Shown: positions 9,331 to 17,652, numbered from the stretch's first letter. The stretch is 49,846 bases of DNA from an uncultured Collinsella sp. (GCA_902464035.1 CABQHT010000008.1:1-49846), one strand, 5' to 3'. Numbers and translations: made by a program. The notes: generated by a model from the sequence alone, not told the origin.

Positions 9331-9356
9331 CAAAGGCCGCCCCACGGGAGCGGCCC
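9331..9356 (-). terminator. Terminator of the amino-acid ABC transporter operon
   Basis: GGCCGC (9335-9340) pairs with GCGGCC (9350-9355). On the minus strand the stem is followed by TTTGT. It lies between the ABC ATPase stop and the M20 peptidase start. Confidence 0.7.
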
Positions 9357-9380
9357 TGCAACGTAAGCGTTTGCGGTCGG

Positions 9381-10166
9381 TTATTTGTCCTCGAGATAGC
9401 GAGAGAGGAACTCACGAGTGCGCTGGTGTTTGGGGTTGCCGAAGAGCTCGGCCGGCGCGGCATCCTCTAGCACCACGCCCTTGTCCATAAAGACCACGCG
9501 GTCGGACACGGTTCGGGCAAAGGCCATCTCATGCGTGACGACGACCATGGTCATGCCGTCGGCGGCGAGCTTGCGCATGACCTCGAGCACCTCGCCCACG
9601 ATCTCGGGGTCGAGCGCGGAGGTCGGCTCGTCGAACAGCATGATCTGCGGATTCATACATAGGGCACGAGCGATGGCCACGCGCTGTTTTTGACCACCGG
9701 ACAGGCGGCCAACGGCGGCGTGCGCGAACTTTTCGAGTCCCACGCTCGTCAGATGCTCCATCGCGACCTTCTCGGCCTCGGCCTTGCTCATCTTTTTGAG
9801 CGTGACGGGCGCGAGCGTGCAGTTGTCGAGCACATCCATGTTGTTGAACAAGTTAAAGCCCTGGAACACCATGCCGATGTCCTCGCGCAATTTGTTGATG
9901 TTGCAGCGCTCGGCCGTGAGGTCCTGGCCGTGGAACCAGATGTGGCCCGCGTCCGGGGTCTCGAGCAGGTTGAGGCAGCGCAGGAAGGTCGATTTGCCCG
10001 AGCCCGAGGCGCCGATGATGGTGACAACCTCACCGGAATTGACGGACAGGTCGATGCCCTTGAGTACCTCGAGTGAGCCAAAGCTCTTGCGCAGGCCCTC
10101 GACGCGGATAAGCGGCTCTTGGTTTTGCACGGCTGCCGCAGTGCCGGTAGTGGCGGTATCTGCCAT
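9381..10166 (-). CDS. Polar amino-acid ABC transporter ATP-binding protein (GlnQ/HisP type)
   Basis: The 261-residue ATPase has Walker A GASGSGKST, a Q-loop (VFQGFNLF), the signature LSGGQKQR, Walker B IMLFDEPTSALD with catalytic Glu, and the H-loop His in VVTHEM. This arrangement is typical of polar amino-acid importers. It powers import with the adjacent permease and lipoprotein. The start at 10164-10166 has GAGGAG 5-7 bases upstream, preferred over an in-frame start 75 bases earlier without a ribosome binding site. It is the last gene of the binding protein-permease-ATPase operon. The substrate (Gln, Glu, Arg, cystine or other) cannot be decided here. Confidence 0.9.
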   Translation of the reverse strand: MADTATTGTAAAVQNQEPLIRVEGLRKSFGSLEVLKGIDLSVNSGEVVTIIGASGSGKSTFLRCLNLLETPDAGHIWFHGQDLTAERCNINKLREDIGMVFQGFNLFNNMDVLDNCTLAPVTLKKMSKAEAEKVAMEHLTSVGLEKFAHAAVGRLSGGQKQRVAIARALCMNPQIMLFDEPTSALDPEIVGEVLEVMRKLAADGMTMVVVTHEMAFARTVSDRVVFMDKGVVLEDAAPAELFGNPKHQRTREFLSRYLEDK

Positions 10167-10188
10167 GATGATTCTCCTCGTCTTAAGC

Positions 10189-11337
10189 CTAGTTAGAGCT
10201 GGGCAGCGTGGCCGGAGCCTCGGCGCCGAGCTTTTTGCCAAAGGCCTCGAGCAGGCGGCTCGCCACGAGCGTCAGGATCAGATAGACCACAAGCGCCACG
10301 CAGTAGACCTCCATCTGGCGGTAGTACACGCCGGCGACGGTGGTGGTGGCGTACATGAGGTCGAACACGCCGATGACCGAGAGCACCGACGAATCCTTGA
10401 TGTTGATGATGAGCTCGTTGGTGAGCGCCGGGATCGCGTTTTTAATACCCTGAGGGAACACGACCTTGCGCATAGCCTGCCACTGCGACAGGCCCAGCGA
10501 GCGCGCAGCCTCGGCCTGGCCGGGATCGATGGACTCGATGCCGCCGCGCAGGACCTCCATCATGTAGGCGGTAGAGTTGAGCGAGATGGTGACGAGGCCA
10601 GCAGTGAAGGTACTCCAGATCTGGTTGGCCTGGGCGGTCTCGAAGCCCATGCCGCGCAAAACGGTGAAGCCCGCGTAATAGATGAGTAGGCCCTGGACCA
10701 TCATGGGCGTGCCACGCACGATGGTGGAGTAGATGGTCGCAAAGCCTCGGCCAATGCTCTTAAAGAAGCGCACCAAGTCGTTGTCCACGCGATCGAAGGT
10801 CTGAATGCGCAAAAACACAAAGAGCAGCGCAAGGAAAAAAGCGATGACGGTACCGAAGGTCGCAAGTGCGATGGTGATCTCGATGCCGCGGACAAAGAAG
10901 TCCCCGCTCTTGTAGGTCATGTAGACCAGGCTCGACAAAAAGTCGCTGGGGTTGGAGTCCGAGACAATACTCACCTGCACCAGGTCGATAAACGACATGA
11001 CGCAGCGGTCGACAAAGAAGATCGCCGCGATGACGACCACGACATAGCTGCCCAGGCGCGCGCCGCGACGGAAACGCTCGGATGCAAACGGTGACTTTTC
11101 GCGATAGTCGCTCCAGTGCATAACCTTGGTGACGAGCGCTGCCGCCGACACGACGATCCAGGCCCAAAGAATCGCCCAAAGGCAATCTTGGAAGATGCCG
11201 GTGGGCGCCAAAAAGCTCAGCGGCGTGGGGTTGCGCTGGCTAAATGCCAAGCCGAGCGCCGCGATAACGCTCGTGCCCAGGTACACATAACGGTGGTCGG
11301 CCTTGATAAAGGAGGCCAGACGATTGATGCCTTTCAT
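10189..11337 (-). CDS. Amino-acid ABC transporter permease (HisM/GlnP type)
   Basis: A 382-residue membrane protein. The C-terminal 220 residues form the HisM-type permease domain with the EAA loop (EAARSLGLSQWQAMRKVVFP) that docks on the ATPase, preceded by GTPMMVQGLLIYY. The N-terminal 150 residues add membrane helices (around 20-40, 48-70 and 95-115), making it longer than the usual 220-250-residue permease. Only one permease gene is present, so it may act as a homodimer. The ATG at 11335-11337 has GGGAGG upstream. It lies 9 bases after the binding-protein gene and 22 bases before the ATPase gene. Confidence 0.88.
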   Translation of the reverse strand: MKGINRLASFIKADHRYVYLGTSVIAALGLAFSQRNPTPLSFLAPTGIFQDCLWAILWAWIVVSAAALVTKVMHWSDYREKSPFASERFRRGARLGSYVVVVIAAIFFVDRCVMSFIDLVQVSIVSDSNPSDFLSSLVYMTYKSGDFFVRGIEITIALATFGTVIAFFLALLFVFLRIQTFDRVDNDLVRFFKSIGRGFATIYSTIVRGTPMMVQGLLIYYAGFTVLRGMGFETAQANQIWSTFTAGLVTISLNSTAYMMEVLRGGIESIDPGQAEAARSLGLSQWQAMRKVVFPQGIKNAIPALTNELIINIKDSSVLSVIGVFDLMYATTTVAGVYYRQMEVYCVALVVYLILTLVASRLLEAFGKKLGAEAPATLPSSN

Positions 11338-11346
11338 GCTGCCTCC

Positions 11347-12273
11347 CTATGCCGGCTGACGGTCGAGGCACGCGTCCCACATCTGGTCGCGCTCCTCCTG
11401 GCTGATGCCCTTGAGCGTCTTATCGATAAGTTTGAGCAGCTTGTCCGAGCCCTTGCGGCAGCCGACGTTTGCCGTAACCTCCTGCTTAAAGCCCTCGCCC
11501 TCCGCAAAGCGAATGGGCACGATGCCCGGGTTTTGGGCCATATAGCCCTTCTCGTTTTCGGTGTTGTAGGTCACAGCGTCACAAGTGCCCTGCAGCAGGT
11601 TCGAGAACACCGTGGGTACCGAATCGACCGGATTTTTGTGGACGACGCCCGGGATCTCGTCAATGACGGTGTCGAGCATCGTGTCCTTTTGGCCGAGCAC
11701 CGTGGCGCCGCTAAAGTCGCTGAGCTTGGTCGCGTTTTGGTAGGGCGAGCCCTCTTTTACGAATAGGCCAAAGTAGCCGATAAAGTACGGATCGGAAAAG
11801 CCGACGGACTCCTCGCGCTCGGGCGTGGCGCTCATGCCGGCAATGATGAGGTCGATCTGGCCATTGTTAAGTGAATCGATGAGGCCCGAGAAGCTCTGCT
11901 TGACGGCAACGGGCTCACCGCCAAGGGCCTTGCAGACGATCTTGGCGATCTGCACGTCGTAGCCGTCGGCATAAGCGCCCTGCACGTTATCGATGGGGAT
12001 CGTGAACTCGCTGGCCTCGGAAACCTGCCAGTTGTACGGGGCGTAGGCCGCCTCCATGCCAATGCGGATCTTATCCTTGCCGATAACGGAATCGGACAGG
12101 TCATCGCGACCGCCGCCCGTCGTGGGCTGAACTACTTCCAGCGTGGAGGGACGCTGGCAGCCGGCAAGTGCGCCGGCGACGACAGAAGCGCTCGCAGCGA
12201 GAGCGCTACCCAAAAAGATGCGACGGCTGCATACCGGCTGTGGATGCGCGTCGCGCTGTTGTCGAGATTGCAT
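11347..12273 (-). CDS. Amino-acid ABC transporter substrate-binding lipoprotein
   Basis: This 308-residue family 3 solute-binding protein has a signal peptide with twin arginines (CSRRIFLGSALAAS) and a lipobox ALAGC, placing the lipid-modified Cys at residue 39. The mature part shows the fold's hallmarks: IRIGMEAAYAPYNW, DGYDVQIAK, DLIIAGMSATPERE and a C-terminal LLKLIDKTLK helix. It captures the amino acid outside the membrane for the downstream permease. The ATG at 12271-12273 has GGAAGG upstream. The RR pair resembles a Tat signal, but lipoproteins with RR can also use Sec. First gene of the operon; a repeat element lies in the upstream intergenic space. Confidence 0.9.
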   Translation of the reverse strand: MQSRQQRDAHPQPVCSRRIFLGSALAASASVVAGALAGCQRPSTLEVVQPTTGGGRDDLSDSVIGKDKIRIGMEAAYAPYNWQVSEASEFTIPIDNVQGAYADGYDVQIAKIVCKALGGEPVAVKQSFSGLIDSLNNGQIDLIIAGMSATPEREESVGFSDPYFIGYFGLFVKEGSPYQNATKLSDFSGATVLGQKDTMLDTVIDEIPGVVHKNPVDSVPTVFSNLLQGTCDAVTYNTENEKGYMAQNPGIVPIRFAEGEGFKQEVTANVGCRKGSDKLLKLIDKTLKGISQEERDQMWDACLDRQPA

Positions 12274-12388
12274 CTGGTGCCTTCCCAATTTCGTTTTGCT
12301 GACAATAAGACAGGATATACGCCCGCAACCAGCAGCGCGGCATGTGCGCGAAAAATTAATAGACACACGAGGACGATTGGCGCAAAGC

Positions 12389-12576
12389 AGCCTGCCCCAT
12401 GTACCACTTGGCATGAAAAAGGCGAGGCATAGACCTTCTGGTCATGCCGTGCCTTTTGAATGGCAAATTGTCGCTCTGGGCGGCTCGCAGCGTCGACCGG
12501 CCCGCCGTTCGTCAGAACGGCGAAACCTAAGGGCGCAGCGTCGACCGGTCCGTCGTTCGTTAGAACGGCGGAACCT
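12389..12576. ncRNA. Structured repeat element, copy 1 (candidate conserved RNA)
   Basis: Plus-strand reading: an outer arm AGCCTGCCC (12389-12397) can pair with GGGCGGCT (12478-12485); TTGGCAT pairs imperfectly with ATGGCAA; then a hairpin GGCAT-A-GACC / GGTC-ATGCC (12426-12448) with a bulged A. Next comes GCAGCGTCGA (12487-12496) and a hairpin with 8-bp arms CGCCGTTC/GAACGGCG (12503-12522). The GCAGCGTCGA-plus-hairpin unit is repeated at 12535-12570. The element matches a second copy at 27095-27233 in order, spacing and pairing but with changed stem sequences. Read on the minus strand, the first hairpin ends in CCTTTTT and could also terminate the aldose-epimerase transcript. The transcribed strand is unknown. 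Confidence 0.5.
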
Positions 12577-13470
12577 CTAGAGCAGGGTGACGCTAAAGCT
12601 GCGGACGTCCGTCTCGCCCGGCGCCAGCGTGATCGTGTTGACCTTGTGCTCAAAAACGTCGTCCTCGGTGTCCATGGTGGTATGACCGGTCCAGGGCTCG
12701 AGCGCCACAAACGGAGCGTCGTTGGCGGCAGACCACACGCCGATGTACTTAAAGCCCTCAAAGTCGATCTTGACGCCGTGGCCCGACTTGCGACCGCGCA
12801 GCGTGAGCGTGGAGCCCGGGGTATCGGTGAACATGATGGCGTCGTTATCGAAGCTGCGGTGCGTGATGGGCAGCACGTCCGAGTTGTCGGGGGCCTTGTA
12901 GCTGCCCTCGAACGTCATAAGGCCATCGGGCGTGATGATGGGGGCCTCGTTCGTCCAGGCCTCGGTAAACGCCAGCTCGTAATCCTCGAACGCCTCGTCT
13001 TCGGCACCGGGGGCGGGCACGTTGAATGCAGGATGACCGCCCACCGAGAACGGCAGGGCCACGTCGCCGGTGTTGGTGACGGCAAAGGTCTGCGTGAGCG
13101 TGGCGTCGCCGGTCAGGGCATAGGTCATGTTGAGCTTAAAGTGGAACGGGAACGCCTTGAGCGACTCGGGCGTGTCAGTGATCTCGTACGTTACCGAGGA
13201 GCCGTCCTCCGAAACCTCGACCAACTTGTGCTCGACGATGCGAGCGAGTCCGTGGCGCGGCATCTCGCAGGTGCCGGCCGCAGATGTCGCCATGTTGTTG
13301 CGCAGCGATCCCACGATGGGGAACAGGATAGGCGCATGCTTGCCCCAAAAGGCCGGGTCGCCCTGCCATAGATACTCGTTGCCGTTGAGGGCAAGGCTCG
13401 TGAGCTGGGCGCCCATGGAATCGATGGCCGCGATGAGGCCGCCGCGCTTGATGGTAGTGACGGTGGACAT
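12577..13470 (-). CDS. Aldose 1-epimerase family protein
   Basis: A 297-residue protein of the galactose-mutarotase fold. Features include LTSLALNGNEYLWQGDPAFW near the N-terminus, PILFPIVGSLRNN, the catalytic-type His in SVGGHPAFNVP, and WTGHTTMDTEDD near the C-terminus. It resembles the aldose-epimerase-like group (LACX type) that interconverts sugar anomers; LACX members have uncertain substrates. I prefer the ATG at 13468-13470, which has GGAGGAAG upstream, over one 24 bases earlier. It stands alone between the ABC operon and a membrane-protein gene, with hairpins at its 3' end. Confidence 0.8.
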   Translation of the reverse strand: MSTVTTIKRGGLIAAIDSMGAQLTSLALNGNEYLWQGDPAFWGKHAPILFPIVGSLRNNMATSAAGTCEMPRHGLARIVEHKLVEVSEDGSSVTYEITDTPESLKAFPFHFKLNMTYALTGDATLTQTFAVTNTGDVALPFSVGGHPAFNVPAPGAEDEAFEDYELAFTEAWTNEAPIITPDGLMTFEGSYKAPDNSDVLPITHRSFDNDAIMFTDTPGSTLTLRGRKSGHGVKIDFEGFKYIGVWSAANDAPFVALEPWTGHTTMDTEDDVFEHKVNTITLAPGETDVRSFSVTLL

Positions 13471-13549
13471 GCTACTTCCTCCAATAGTAAACAACGGTGT
13501 CGAGGGCTATTGTCCCACTCTTGGCGGCGGGGTTGAGCGACAGGTGCAG

Positions 13550-14401
13550 TTATTGAGCAATAGCGTAAAGGTCAAACCCGCCCTGCGGCGTGCTATCGAC
13601 CGTATCGGGCGCCTGTGAATTAAAACTCACCGGAACCATGCGCTTTGAGGCACGGTAACGCGTGCCGTCGGTGGCGACGGGCGGCTCATCGACCGTGAGC
13701 TCGTAGTCGCCGGGCTTGAGCTCGATGCCGTCACCTTCGGAATTGACGTATTGGTACTCGTCGATCGCTTGCCCCTTGAGCGTGCGACCCACGATATGGA
13801 CGAGCATCTGGCTGTCGCCGCGCGCGGTGTCCCACGTCGCGCCGTCCTTGACCTCGACCGATACATGCACCGAGCGCGTGCGGCTGAGCGATTGTTCGAC
13901 GGACATCTCGACCTTGGCGGCGTCTTTTCGTTGTTGTTCAACATGGCTCCAGACGTTTCCAATTACCGAGCATGCGATAACGCCGGCCATGAAGGCGATG
14001 AGGATGGGGCCGAGCGGAGAGCGACGGCCCGCGTCCTCCTCGCGAGCCAGGTCGGGGCGACGTGTGGGCGCGGGCGCCTGAGCACCCTGCGAGGGCACGT
14101 CGAGAATGCTGAAGGATGCCGTGCTGTCGGGGTCGATGGTATGGCGAGGTTGCGGGGTCTTTGCCGGCGAGATGGACATATCGGCCGGCTCACCGAGCGT
14201 GGCTGTGGCATCGGCCTTAGCCTCATCGGCCTCGGCTTGGGCCCAAGCCTGTTCAAAGGTTAGGGGTTCGGCGGCATCGGAGTCCGAATCGGAGACGGCG
14301 TCGGCATCGTCGCCCGACACATCACTCGGCAACGGCTCATCCCACTCCTCGTCCGGAACCTCGCCCTCGCTATACCACCATTCAAAGTTATCGATATCCA
14401 T
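13550..14401 (-). CDS. Single-pass membrane protein of unknown function
   Basis: I do not recognise a family. The 283-residue product has an acidic, low-complexity cytoplasmic N-terminus (MDIDNFEWWYSEGEVPDEEW, then Asp/Ser/Ala-rich) to about residue 145. One membrane helix follows (LGPILIAFMAGVIACSVIGN), then a short coiled segment, then an extracellular beta-rich domain of about 110 residues (VHVSVEVKDGATWD, MLVHIVGRTLKG, ELKPGDYELTVDEPPV). This resembles an Ig-like or carboxypeptidase-regulatory-like fold. A GTG at 14434 in the same frame is a possible earlier start. The topology suggests a cell-envelope sensor or structural protein, but no function can be assigned. Confidence 0.6.
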   Translation of the reverse strand: MDIDNFEWWYSEGEVPDEEWDEPLPSDVSGDDADAVSDSDSDAAEPLTFEQAWAQAEADEAKADATATLGEPADMSISPAKTPQPRHTIDPDSTASFSILDVPSQGAQAPAPTRRPDLAREEDAGRRSPLGPILIAFMAGVIACSVIGNVWSHVEQQRKDAAKVEMSVEQSLSRTRSVHVSVEVKDGATWDTARGDSQMLVHIVGRTLKGQAIDEYQYVNSEGDGIELKPGDYELTVDEPPVATDGTRYRASKRMVPVSFNSQAPDTVDSTPQGGFDLYAIAQ

Positions 14402-14487
14402 ACGGGGCGCCCCCTTGGCCTCGCAAATAAACACTTGCTAGCCTTATATCCCCAGACGGCGCTGGAGCTCGCCGGCACAGACAGGAA

Positions 14488-14550
14488 AACCGTCACAACA
14501 TTCAACGCTTTTCCTCGTTTTCGAGATTTTCGCCGAATGTTGTGACGGTT
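14488..14550. repeat. Palindromic repeat family A, copy 1
   Basis: A perfect 16-bp inverted repeat (AACCGTCACAACATTC at 14488-14503 against 14535-14550) encloses an inner CTCG-TTTT-CGAG hairpin. A second copy lies at 19384-19446 with the same inner loop design. It sits just downstream of the MerR gene and next to a family D repeat. Confidence 0.85.
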
Positions 14551-14553
14551 TAG

Positions 14554-14574
14554 GCAGCAGCCCCCTTGTCACAT
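14554..14574 (-). repeat. Family D repeat (partial), at the merR stop codon
   Basis: On the minus strand this reads ATGTGACAAGGGGGCTG, one half of the hairpin seen whole at 35136-35166. Its TGTGA supplies the TGA stop of the MerR gene. Confidence 0.55.
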
Positions 14575-15438
14575 CTGGAGGGTAACGGGGATTTGGATGC
14601 AGCAAAAGTCCTCTTGGTGGGACTCGTCGTAGCTGGTGGTATCGAGGTAGCAAAAGTCGAAAGCGTTGCCGATAGGCCGGAGCGCGTGCTTGTCCATGCA
14701 GGCCACGACGGCGCGGATGCCCTCGGGTTCGTACGGCATGCCCCAGCGGCTCATGCACAGGTATGTGCCCTCGGGCAGCACTTCGATGCCGATCTCTGCC
14801 AGCTCGGCAGGATCGCTCGGCAGCATTTCCTCGGCACCGCGCGGCAGCACGGCAAAGGAGCCGGCACCGGCGATAGGGTCGTCGGAATGCAGCGCCTCGC
14901 GACGTAGCATGGCGCCCCAGCCGCGCATGGGACGCGTGCCCGTCAACGTACGCATGCGCAGGATTGCCCGCATGAGCGTGGGGTGAAGCATCGAGCGGCC
15001 GCGCTCGATATCGCCCGGAAACTCCTCAAAGACCACGTAGCGACGCTCGAATTGCTTGAGCTCCGGCTTGCCCTCGCGCTCGCGCCAGTAAACCGCCTCG
15101 TCGTAAAAGCTTAGACGCTCCTGTACGCTCGCGCGCTCGGCTTTGAGCCCGGCAATCTGCTCATCGAGCGCCTGCACCCGCGAGCGCAGGTGATCGGTCA
15201 TCTCGCCAATGTCGAACGTCGAGGTCAGGCGGTCAATCTCGTCGAGTTCGAGCCCCAGGTCGCGCAGCATGCAGATCAGACGCATGAGCGGGATCTGCGT
15301 GGGCGAATAGAAACGGTAGCCCTTTTCGTTCACCACGGCGGGTTTAAACAGACCGATCTTGTCGTAGTAGATGAGCGTTTGGCGCGAAACGTTAAACAAG
15401 CTCGCCATCTCGCTAATCGCATACATGCCCGTCTGCAT
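14569..15438 (-). CDS. MerR family transcriptional regulator with effector-binding domain
   Basis: A 289-residue regulator. Residues 1-70 form the MerR winged helix (YAISEMASLFNVSRQTLIYY, then GLFKPAVVNEKGYRFYSPTQ), followed by the dimerisation coiled coil (about 75-125). The C-terminal 150 residues resemble a GyrI/BmrR-type effector pocket (RRYVVFEEFPGDIE..., GIEVLPEGTYLCMSRWG..., DFCCIQIPV). Such proteins activate transporter or stress genes on binding organic ligands. The ATG at 15436-15438 has GGGAGGACC upstream. It follows the UbiX gene on the same strand, separated by a terminator, and may or may not control the neighbouring decarboxylase genes. Confidence 0.85.
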   Translation of the reverse strand: MQTGMYAISEMASLFNVSRQTLIYYDKIGLFKPAVVNEKGYRFYSPTQIPLMRLICMLRDLGLELDEIDRLTSTFDIGEMTDHLRSRVQALDEQIAGLKAERASVQERLSFYDEAVYWREREGKPELKQFERRYVVFEEFPGDIERGRSMLHPTLMRAILRMRTLTGTRPMRGWGAMLRREALHSDDPIAGAGSFAVLPRGAEEMLPSDPAELAEIGIEVLPEGTYLCMSRWGMPYEPEGIRAVVACMDKHALRPIGNAFDFCYLDTTSYDESHQEDFCCIQIPVTLQM

Positions 15439-15467
15439 AGGTCCTCCCGACACATCCCTTTTGCGCA

Positions 15468-15498
15468 CAAAGCCCGCCGCCCACAGGGGCAGCGGGCT
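15468..15498 (-). terminator. Terminator after ubiX
   Basis: Minus-strand hairpin pairing GCCCGCTGCCC (15487-15497) with GGGCGGCGGGC (15472-15482), followed by TTTGT. It ends the DASS-ubiD-ubiX transcript before merR. Confidence 0.7.
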
Positions 15499-15530
15499 CA
15501 AACACTACTCGTATCCTACCCTAAAGACGC

Positions 15531-16109
15531 CTATGACCAGCGCTTATAGTTTGCACATGACACGCCGACGGCCTCGAGCGCCTTGGCGGCGATGTGATGC
15601 ACCGCGTCATCGAGCGTGGCGGGGCCGTTGTAAAACGTGAGCATGGGCGGCATGAGCATGACGCCCGGTACGCGCGCCAGGCGCGCCATGTTGTCGACAT
15701 GAATGGCGCTGAAGGGCGTCTCGCGCACCATGAGCACCAGGCGGCGCTGCTCTTTCATCTGCACGTCGGCCGCACGCAGCAACAGGTTTTCGCTGTAGCC
15801 GCTCGCGATGCCGGCGAGCGTCTTCATGGAGCAGGGTGCCACGATCATGCCATCGACCGGATAGGTGCCGCTTGCGAAGGCAGCGCCGATGTTCTTGTTG
15901 TCGTAGACCACATCGGCATGCGTGGCAAACTCGTCGAGCGTCATGCCGAGCTCCTGCTCGATGGTGATCTCTCCCCCGCGCGTGACGACAAGCGCCGACT
16001 CGGCACCTGCCTGGCGCAGGCATTTGAGGCACTCAAGACCCAGCGCGGCACCGCTGGCGCCAGACACGCCAACGACAATGCGACGGGGACGGACAGAAGA
16101 CTCAGGCAT
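15531..16109 (-). CDS. ubiX: Flavin prenyltransferase UbiX (LpdB type)
   Basis: The 192-residue protein joins dimethylallyl phosphate to FMN, making the prenyl-FMN cofactor used by UbiD decarboxylases. Family signatures are present: the nucleotide-binding IVVGVSGASGAALGLECLK at residues 11-29, the FMN/phosphate site MIVAPCSMKTLAGIASGYSE near 88-107, and RRLVLMVRETPFSAIHVDNM near 122. Length is normal. The ATG at 16107-16109 has AAGGAG 6 bases upstream. It lies 33 bases downstream of the UbiD gene, so the two are almost certainly co-transcribed. This pairing matches the LpdB/LpdC decarboxylases for hydroxybenzoates. Confidence 0.92.
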   Translation of the reverse strand: MPESSVRPRRIVVGVSGASGAALGLECLKCLRQAGAESALVVTRGGEITIEQELGMTLDEFATHADVVYDNKNIGAAFASGTYPVDGMIVAPCSMKTLAGIASGYSENLLLRAADVQMKEQRRLVLMVRETPFSAIHVDNMARLARVPGVMLMPPMLTFYNGPATLDDAVHHIAAKALEAVGVSCANYKRWS

Positions 16110-16142
16110 GACGGCTCCTTAACTACTTGGTAGGGCTACTTA

Positions 16143-17630
16143 CTAGAAAGCAATCTCCTTGGCCCACTTGTCTGTGTCGATCTCCATGAACTGCGAGCGA
16201 ATGAAGTTCTTCTTGAGGTCGAACGGGACCGTGCAGTCGAAGATGGCCTTGCAGGCGATGCCGTGCTCGCGAATCGTGGGGTCGAACGCGGGGTCGTTGG
16301 ACGGGTCGAGCACGTGGCAGTGGCAGCCGGGGATGGTGATGAGGTCGACGTCGGCCTGGAAGCGCGTGGTCATGGCCCACATCACGTCGCTCATATCGAA
16401 GATATCGACATCCTCGTCAACAAGGATGACGTGCTTGAGCTCGGAGAATGCCGAGAAGGCGAGCATGGCGGCGTTGCGCTGACGGCCCTCGTCATTTTTG
16501 CTCGACTTCTTGAACTGCATGATGGCAACGAACTTGCCGCCGCCGCAGGGAGCAGCGTGGACGTTGAGCAGGCGGCCCGGGATAGCGGTCTCGACCATCT
16601 TGTAGATGGAAGCCTCGGTGGGGATACCGGCCATGGACACGTGCTCGTGCGAAGGGCCGATGCAGCTCTCCATAATGGGGTTGACACGCGTGGTGACGGC
16701 GGTGATCTTGATCACCGGGCAGACCTTGGCGCCGCCGGTGTAGCCGGGGAACTCGGGCATGGCGTAGCCGTGGCCGTTGACGTCCTCGTTGATGGTCTCG
16801 TCGTGCATGAGGTAGCCCTCGAGCACGTACTCGGCATTGGCGATGCACTTCTGCGGAACGGTGACGCAGTCGGCAAGCTCGACAGCGTGGCCGCGCAGGG
16901 CGCCGGCAATTTGCAGCTCGTTGAAGCCGAGCGGTGTGGTGGGAGCCTCAAAACCGCAGCACATGTACACGGCGGGGTCCAAACCGATGGAGATGGAGAT
17001 GGGCATGTCTTCGCCGCGCTGGCAGTACTCGTCAAAGAACGCGCCCAGGTGACGGCTGCCGGGGGTAATCCACATGGCAAGCTTATCCTTGTCGACGCAG
17101 GAGAAGCGGTGGATGGTCACGTCGGACTGGGAGCCGTCGGGGCTCGTGCCGTAGGCGAGGCCCATGGTGATGTAGGGGCCGCCATCGACGGGCGTGTTGG
17201 TGGGAGCGGGAACGATCTTGCGCAGGTCAAAGCCCTCGTCGGTCGCCTTGTACACGGCCTCCTGACAGTCGACGTGCGCACCCTCGGCGATCTGCTCGGG
17301 CGCGATCAGGTTCTCGAAGCGCTTGCCGATCTCGAGGCCCAGGTGCTCCTCGTCCAGGTCGAGCAGGGCGGCAACGCGCTTGCGGCTGGCAAGCATGCCG
17401 ATGCAGACCTTGGCATCGTCAAAGCCCTTGACGTTGTTGAAGACCATCGCCGGGCCCTCTTTGGTCGGGCGCATAACGGTGCCGCCGGCACCGACGTGGC
17501 GATAGACGCCCGAGACCTCGGCATCGGGATCGACCTGGGTGTCGGTCTCGAGCAGCTGGCCCGGCATCTCGCGCAAAAAGTCGAGCGCGGAGCGCAGGTC
17601 GTGGATCTGGGAAGCATCGGTAGTGGACAT
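16143..17630 (-). CDS. ubiD: UbiD family prenyl-FMN-dependent decarboxylase (LpdC-like)
   Basis: The 495-residue enzyme should decarboxylate an aromatic or unsaturated carboxylic acid using prenyl-FMN. Recognisable blocks are MVFNNVKGFDDAKVCIGMLA, TPGSRHLGAFFDEYC, CGFEAPTTPLGFNELQIAGA, the catalytic-Glu segment NAEYVLEGYL, GYAMPEFPGYTGGAK, NPIMESCIGPSHEHVSMAGI, and VDEDVDIFDMSDVMWAMTTR. These blocks resemble gallate/protocatechuate decarboxylase LpdC more than the 3-octaprenyl-4-hydroxybenzoate enzyme of ubiquinone synthesis. That fits an organism with no sign of ubiquinone genes here. The ATG at 17628-17630 has AAAGGAGC upstream. The true substrate needs testing; gallate, protocatechuate or 4-hydroxybenzoate are candidates by family. 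Confidence 0.88.
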   Translation of the reverse strand: MSTTDASQIHDLRSALDFLREMPGQLLETDTQVDPDAEVSGVYRHVGAGGTVMRPTKEGPAMVFNNVKGFDDAKVCIGMLASRKRVAALLDLDEEHLGLEIGKRFENLIAPEQIAEGAHVDCQEAVYKATDEGFDLRKIVPAPTNTPVDGGPYITMGLAYGTSPDGSQSDVTIHRFSCVDKDKLAMWITPGSRHLGAFFDEYCQRGEDMPISISIGLDPAVYMCCGFEAPTTPLGFNELQIAGALRGHAVELADCVTVPQKCIANAEYVLEGYLMHDETINEDVNGHGYAMPEFPGYTGGAKVCPVIKITAVTTRVNPIMESCIGPSHEHVSMAGIPTEASIYKMVETAIPGRLLNVHAAPCGGGKFVAIMQFKKSSKNDEGRQRNAAMLAFSAFSELKHVILVDEDVDIFDMSDVMWAMTTRFQADVDLITIPGCHCHVLDPSNDPAFDPTIREHGIACKAIFDCTVPFDLKKNFIRSQFMEIDTDKWAKEIAF

Positions 17631-17652
17631 AGCATGCTCCTTTCGGGAGAGT

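Noticed and set aside
12143..12580. Plus-strand open frame across the structured element
   Set aside because: The frame overlaps the binding-protein 5' end antisense and passes through the hairpins; the product is Arg-rich without motifs.
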